A stretch of 64,000 bases of DNA from an uncultured Muribaculaceae bacterium (GTDB taxonomy: Bacteria; Bacteroidota; Bacteroidia; Bacteroidales; Muribaculaceae). The stretch covers positions 219,305 to 283,304 of the forward strand of contig CAJTQU010000001.1 in assembly GCA_910578665.1 (NCBI GenBank), in the 5' to 3' direction. This document shows, piece after piece, positions 60,043 to 64,000 of the stretch. The notes under the pieces were generated by a model. That model was not told the origin of the DNA and ran no database searches. It saw nothing but the letters and a program-made list of their open reading frames with translations. How positions within the stretch are numbered: position 1 is the stretch's first letter; each line of letters begins with the position of its first letter. The translations under genes were made by a program, and so were the position numbers.

Positions 60043-61197
60043 ATGGATGATTACAAAGAGATAAAAGAATTGTTGAAACCTCGCCGTGACATAAAGGCTT
60101 CTGAAGAATTGCGCCTTAAAGTCAACCGTGCATTGGAACAGAAAGATAGAAAACATGTTATCCGACAATGGGTATTCGGAGGAATCGGTCTGAGCGCGGT
60201 CGCGGCAGTACTGATGTTTGTGTTGATTCCATCTGGCATGTCAGCAAAAGAGATTCTTGCCGAGGCGATAAAAGCACTCGAAAGCACCGAGTATATTGAG
60301 ATGACAGTCGAAATCAGGACACGTCCGGTGGAAAATTTCAGATATATCGACATAAATGAGGATTTTGTCGTACACAACATATACATCGCCGATTCTGATT
60401 CACTTTTGAAATGGAGAATTGATAAGGGAGAACGTATTGCAACAAGCAATGGATCGGATATTTACACATGGTTGCCATCTCTCAAATTAGGAATGCATCT
60501 CTCCGGAGTTGATAATGAAAGAGTGTTGGGATATATGGCCACTCTGTTGACTTCCAAGAAAATACTTGAAACAGAACTGTATAACTGTACCAACGGCGAT
60601 GGTGCGGAATATAAGGTGAATAAAAAAGGTAATGAAATAATTCTTACCGTCCACGCTGTACCTCAAGGCAATTTTGAAAATCCGTATTTACTGAATTCTT
60701 CTATTTCAGAATCCGAAAACATCCGCAGGTATGTGATTGACGCTGATACAAAAAGGCTTAAAAGGGCCACGGTAAGTGTGATTTCAAGAAATCGTGAAAT
60801 TACGGTGCTTAAGATTTCTGCTATTAATTATGGGAGACATAAATATGATATATGCCGGCTTGCCGATGGTATCCGTTATGTCGAAACGGATAATCATCCT
60901 GTCGGATTGATAGGTCTTAGTGCGGAAGAAGCAGCATTGACTGTGCTGAATGCTTTTGCCGACTGGGATAATTCAGTTCTCGACAAAGTAATGATGAGGG
61001 CAGTTTCTGATATCACATACAGGGAGAAATTCAGTGGTTCAAGACTGGTTTCGATAGGACATTCCTTTACCTCTGGCACAAGCAACTCAATTTTTGTTCC
61101 ATACACACTGGAACTCAGAGACGGCTCCATACACTGCCATAACATTGCCTTACAGGAAACCGATTCCGGTGGATGGATTGTTACCGGCGGTCTTTAA
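60043..61197 (+). CDS. Single-pass membrane protein, probable anti-sigma partner
   Basis: 384 residues. A ~40-residue cytoplasmic N-terminus (MDDYKEIKELLKPRRDIKAS), one transmembrane helix (WVFGGIGLSAVAAVLMFVL, ~43-62), and a large exported domain with beta-rich sequence (IEMTVEIRTRPVENFRYIDI; LPSLKLGMHLSGVDNERVLG). The topology and the one-base gap to the sigma gene fit an anti-sigma factor. The exported domain is not a family that I recognise with certainty; it resembles LolA-like or outer-membrane lipoprotein sorting folds in style. Confidence 0.72.
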   Translation: MDDYKEIKELLKPRRDIKASEELRLKVNRALEQKDRKHVIRQWVFGGIGLSAVAAVLMFVLIPSGMSAKEILAEAIKALESTEYIEMTVEIRTRPVENFRYIDINEDFVVHNIYIADSDSLLKWRIDKGERIATSNGSDIYTWLPSLKLGMHLSGVDNERVLGYMATLLTSKKILETELYNCTNGDGAEYKVNKKGNEIILTVHAVPQGNFENPYLLNSSISESENIRRYVIDADTKRLKRATVSVISRNREITVLKISAINYGRHKYDICRLADGIRYVETDNHPVGLIGLSAEEAALTVLNAFADWDNSVLDKVMMRAVSDITYREKFSGSRLVSIGHSFTSGTSNSIFVPYTLELRDGSIHCHNIALQETDSGGWIVTGGL

Positions 61198-61225
61198 CGA
61201 AACAATAATCAAAAAGTATAATTCA

Positions 61226-63541
61226 ATGTCATTAAAGGAATTAATGGCAGGGCTTTTGCTCTGCCTGTGCTTCAACACGCTTTCTGCCAAGGTGCAGACC
61301 TATGAAGGCAGGATAAGGGATGATTCCGGCAATCCTTTGGAATTTGTCAATGTAACGCTGCAATCCCTTAACGACTCCACATTGATTGACGGTACCGTCA
61401 CGGATATTGACGGCAAATTTGTCGTTAGAGGAAACCAGATCCCGGTATTCCTGCAAATTTCGGCAATGGGATTTGAGGACAGGATTATATATAATCCGAC
61501 TTATGATTCAGGTGATATTATAATGTCACCGGCTTCGTATATGCTTGGCGAGGTAATAGTCAAAGGTTCACGACCTATGACAAAATTTAAAGGCGACGGT
61601 GTGCAGGTTGCTGTTTCGGGCACCTATCTCGCTAACACAGGCACCGCCCTCGAAGTGCTTGGCAAGATGCCTTTTGTAACCAAATCCGGTTCGGGTATAG
61701 AGGTGATTGGAAAAGGCATCCCTATTATATACATAAACGGCAGACAGGTAAGAAACATGTCAGAACTTGACCAGCTTGCCTCGACACAACTCAAAAATGT
61801 CGATGTCATTACCAATCCGGGAGCGCGTTATGCCTCCAGCGTCAATTCTGTAATCAGAATAAGCACCGTTGCGCCTGTCGGAGAGGGATTCTCGTTCAAT
61901 GACCGCACAACAATCGGATACAAGCATTACACTTATCTTTTTGAGCAGGTCAATTTCAACTGGCGTAGGAACGGCTTTGACCTTTTCGGTATGTTGAATT
62001 ATGAAAATTACCGAGAACGTCCACGTTTTTCTAATACGACATTTCAATATCTCAAATCCGGCATCGTACAACAGAACAGCTCTGGAAAGGATCTGGCAAG
62101 ATATCCCGTCTATCAAGGTAAAATAGGTCTGAACTATAACGTCTCGTCCCATAGTTTAGGTTTCTATTATGACTTCTCTTTTAAACCATCCACATCTAAA
62201 GGAAACTCTCTGACTGACCGCTATATCAACGGCATATTCTCCGAAAATCTTGAGAACTATTCCGATATAGACCGCCATAACCGACAACACCTTTTCAGCG
62301 CGTATTATACCAGAGAGGTAGGGAAATGGCATTTGTCAGCTAATTTTGACGCGCTGTGGCAGATAAACAACCAGCATAACACAGAGAATGAGATTTCAAC
62401 GACAAATCCGGAGCGTGGATTTACAACTGTGAATGATGTCAGGAACCGACTTCTTGCAGGCAACATCATGGTCTCTTTACCTGTGTGGAAAGGAGACCTC
62501 AGTTTTGGTACAGAAATGAGCAACATTCACCGCACGGACAGATATAGTGGCAATGCCGATTTCATTAGTGATAATGACATCAAAATCAGCGAGACCACTA
62601 CGGCTCTATTTGCCGAGACTGAACAGACCTTCGGAGCAGTCACAGCAAGCGTGGGGCTTCGTTGGGAGTACACAGATTCAAGATACTGGCAATTCGGTCG
62701 GCTCAGTGAGGACCAGAGTCGCAGATACCACAATCTTGCTCCGTCGGCTTCCTTATTATTCCCGATTGGCAGGGTAAATACTCGTCTGTCATATATGAGA
62801 AAAACATCCCGTCCTGCTTTTGAACAGCTTAGTTCGGCAATAAAGTATATTGACAGATACACTTATGAATCCGGTAATCCCGGTCTGAAACCGATATATC
62901 GTGATTATGTCTCGGCATCCGCCTCATGGAAAGACCTCGTCATAGAGTTGGAATACTATTCGACTAAAAATTACTTCATGTGGCAGATCTCTGAGTATCC
63001 TGGCAATGTCGATGTCACTTTGCAGACAATGGTCAATATGCCGCGGTTCAATTCTGTTGGAGCATATATCAACTGGTCACCCACCTTCTTTGGCTGTTGG
63101 CATCCGGCTATGATGGCAGGCGTTCAAGCGCAGGATTTCAAAATGACCAATGCGGATAAGATAATAAAACTAAACCGACCTTTAGGCACTTTCAGATTCA
63201 ACAACGCCATACATCTGCCTTGGGACATTTTGTTGAATATTGATTTTTCAGCAAGAACCTCTGGTAATGGGGACAATTACTATCTTAAAGCATACTGGCA
63301 ATGCAATATGGGACTTTACAAATCCTTTGCCAACGACAGGTGTAGTGTAAAAATACAGTTTAACGATATTTTCGATACATGGCAGCAGGATATAATTTCA
63401 TACGATGCTCTGAGCACTATTTATTCAAAGAAGATATACGATACTAGAGATCTTTCAATCACTATCAGATATAATTTTAATTTCGCACGTTCTCGCTATA
63501 ATGGTCTTGGTGCCGGAAATACTGATAAGAACAGATTCTGA
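61226..63541 (+). CDS. Outer-membrane beta-barrel protein with carboxypeptidase-regulatory-like N-terminus
   Basis: 771 residues from the ATG at 61226, which begins a signal peptide (MSLKELMAGLLLCLCFNTLS); the frame continues upstream into the previous gene, but that part is not coding. N-terminal CarboxypepD_reg-like domain (~25-100; LEFVNVTLQSLNDSTLIDGT), a plug-like domain (GIEVIGKGIPIIYINGRQVR, TSTQLKNVDVITNPGARYAS region), then a large beta-barrel ending in an aromatic residue (RF). This is the OMP_b-brl_3/TonB-dependent-receptor-like type. Located after the sigma/anti-sigma pair, it is a likely sensor or effector of that system. Substrate unknown. Confidence 0.87.
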   Translation: MSLKELMAGLLLCLCFNTLSAKVQTYEGRIRDDSGNPLEFVNVTLQSLNDSTLIDGTVTDIDGKFVVRGNQIPVFLQISAMGFEDRIIYNPTYDSGDIIMSPASYMLGEVIVKGSRPMTKFKGDGVQVAVSGTYLANTGTALEVLGKMPFVTKSGSGIEVIGKGIPIIYINGRQVRNMSELDQLASTQLKNVDVITNPGARYASSVNSVIRISTVAPVGEGFSFNDRTTIGYKHYTYLFEQVNFNWRRNGFDLFGMLNYENYRERPRFSNTTFQYLKSGIVQQNSSGKDLARYPVYQGKIGLNYNVSSHSLGFYYDFSFKPSTSKGNSLTDRYINGIFSENLENYSDIDRHNRQHLFSAYYTREVGKWHLSANFDALWQINNQHNTENEISTTNPERGFTTVNDVRNRLLAGNIMVSLPVWKGDLSFGTEMSNIHRTDRYSGNADFISDNDIKISETTTALFAETEQTFGAVTASVGLRWEYTDSRYWQFGRLSEDQSRRYHNLAPSASLLFPIGRVNTRLSYMRKTSRPAFEQLSSAIKYIDRYTYESGNPGLKPIYRDYVSASASWKDLVIELEYYSTKNYFMWQISEYPGNVDVTLQTMVNMPRFNSVGAYINWSPTFFGCWHPAMMAGVQAQDFKMTNADKIIKLNRPLGTFRFNNAIHLPWDILLNIDFSARTSGNGDNYYLKAYWQCNMGLYKSFANDRCSVKIQFNDIFDTWQQDIISYDALSTIYSKKIYDTRDLSITIRYNFNFARSRYNGLGAGNTDKNRF

Positions 63542-63589
63542 ATACAGCTATAATGCAAAAAGTGCAACATCGCCAGTGATGCCGAGGGT

Positions 63590-63833
63590 TAAAAGTTAAA
63601 TTTTTTTCTTTGGGGGCTGAGATAGTGCGAATAATCAGTTTCTCAATCTAGTCTTTGTTGGGATGGCTGTCTTTCAGGCGATTTTTAGAGAAGTCCCAAT
63701 CCTCAGGATTCACGGATATGCCAAGGCTGACATATTTACGTTTCCTGTCTTTTGTCACTCTCAGCATTAGAGGTGATTCGTTGTTACTTAGCACTTTCGA
63801 CTTGTAACAAACTACGTTTACTGTGGTTGACAC
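63590..63833 (-). pseudogene. Tyrosine integrase N-terminal remnant
   Basis: The frame from the ATG at 63833 encodes the Arm-DNA-binding N-terminus of a Bacteroidetes tyrosine integrase (MSTTVNVVCYKSKVLSNNES, LMLRVTKDRKRKYVSLGISV, NPEDWDFSKN). It ends at TAG 63648-63650 after 61 codons, but the next codons in frame (IEKLIIRTIS) still look like family sequence and then degenerate near 63600. Full integrases are about 400 residues, so ~85% is missing. It lies ~90 bases from the tRNA 3' end. Confidence 0.75.
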
Positions 63834-63834
63834 G

Positions 63835-63867
63835 GTTTACACGTTGGTTTGCACAGTCCGTGTAAAC
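63835..63867. repeat. Inverted repeat just upstream of the integrase remnant
   Basis: GTTTACACG (63835-63843) and its inverted copy CGTGTAAAC (63859-63867), separated by 15 bases. The position suggests an operator, an integrase arm site, or part of an attachment site. Confidence 0.5.
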
Positions 63868-63883
63868 TGAGGTGTGCAGACAA

Positions 63884-63915
63884 TAAAAAAAGTAGTCAGT
63901 GATTAGCTAACTACT
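63884..63915 (-). terminator. Terminator of the tRNA gene
   Basis: Stem 63891-63899 with 63907-63915 and a T-run on the minus strand, 11 bases past the tRNA 3' end. Confidence 0.8.
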
Positions 63916-63925
63916 TGATTTTCAG

Positions 63926-63999
63926 TGGTCCCACTTGGGCTTGAACCAAGGACTCCCTGATTATGAGTCAGGTGCTCTGACCAACTGAGCTATAGGACC
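63926..63999 (-). tRNA. tRNA-Met (anticodon CAT)
   Basis: The complementary strand folds as a complete tRNA cloverleaf: acceptor GGTCCTA with TGGGACC, D-arm TAGCTCAGTTGGTCAGAGCA, anticodon loop CTCATAA (CAT) and T-arm with GGTTCAAGCC. CCA is not encoded. A CAT anticodon means elongator Met, or possibly Ile2 with lysidine; Met is more likely. It is a typical integration target for the adjacent integrase remnant. Confidence 0.92.
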
Positions 64000-64000
64000 G

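Larger units (their letters stand above)
55000..63925. mobile_element. Probable decayed genomic island next to tRNA-Met
   Basis: The sequence from about 55 kb to the tRNA is more AT-rich by eye than the rest, carries accessory genes (CAT-like enzyme, FtsZ-like/DraG cluster, ECF operon) and broken genes, and ends at an integrase remnant abutting a tRNA 3' end. No clear direct repeat of the tRNA 3' end was found on the left, so the left boundary is uncertain. Confidence 0.5.

Noticed and set aside
57710..63833. Amber (TAG) stop-codon recoding in the island
   Set aside because: Two broken frames end in TAG, but the ECF sigma gene at 59541-60041 also uses TAG as a normal stop directly before the next gene, so TAG is read as stop here.

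Overview
The window looks like a chromosome segment of an anaerobic Bacteroidales bacterium, most likely near Muribaculaceae. Reasons: Bacteroidetes-type promoters (TAnnTTTG at -7 with TTG about 19-21 bases upstream) occur before many genes; there are a TonB-dependent receptor end, lipoproteins with DUF5689-like and choice-of-anchor J domains, C-terminal tails like type IX secretion sorting signals, a MurF-Alr fusion, a YfhO protein, an FKBP cluster, ATP-type PEP carboxykinase, rubrerythrin and the menaquinone methyltransferase. The family-level call is inference. No rRNA or CRISPR array is visible.

Layout. 1-2.9 kb: end of a TonB-dependent receptor and its surface lipoprotein. 2.9-8.4 kb: topA, rubrerythrin and pckA. 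8.4-14.6 kb: three secreted proteins with sorting-type tails, including an M6-like metalloprotease. 14.7-20.5 kb: a candidate small RNA on the minus strand, DUF2851, a TonB C-terminal domain protein, a low-molecular-weight tyrosine phosphatase, lpxB, a beta-helix lipoprotein, and a 33-residue lipoprotein behind a long structured leader. 20.5-31 kb: greA-HIT-alcohol dehydrogenase operon, then ftsX-DUF3098-uppP-truB-queA-porin, divergent from murF-alr. 31-54.8 kb: core genes mostly on the minus strand (pyrG-yidC, purC-menG, acpP-fabF, ompA, mutS, YfhO-degenerate methyltransferase-xerD, an Lrp regulator, and an FKBP isomerase cluster).

From about 55 kb to the tRNA-Met(CAT) at the right edge the sequence is visibly more AT-rich and accessory in content: a CAT-like acetyltransferase, a tiny membrane protein, decayed sequence, then a tight cluster of a stand-alone FtsZ C-terminal-like domain protein, an intact ADP-ribosylglycohydrolase, a WG-repeat-like gene broken by an in-frame TAG, and an unknown protein. 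After it come an ECF sigma factor, a membrane-anchored partner and an outer-membrane beta-barrel. An integrase N-terminal remnant lies beside the tRNA 3' end, as expected for an island inserted at a tRNA.

The most interesting candidate system is the FtsZ-domain/ADP-ribosylglycohydrolase pair (56404-57702). ADP-ribosylation of FtsZ is a known interbacterial toxin mechanism and DraG-type hydrolases are known immunity proteins to it, so a pair with an FtsZ-like piece and a hydrolase could be a defence or cell-division control module. This is inference from domains and adjacency.
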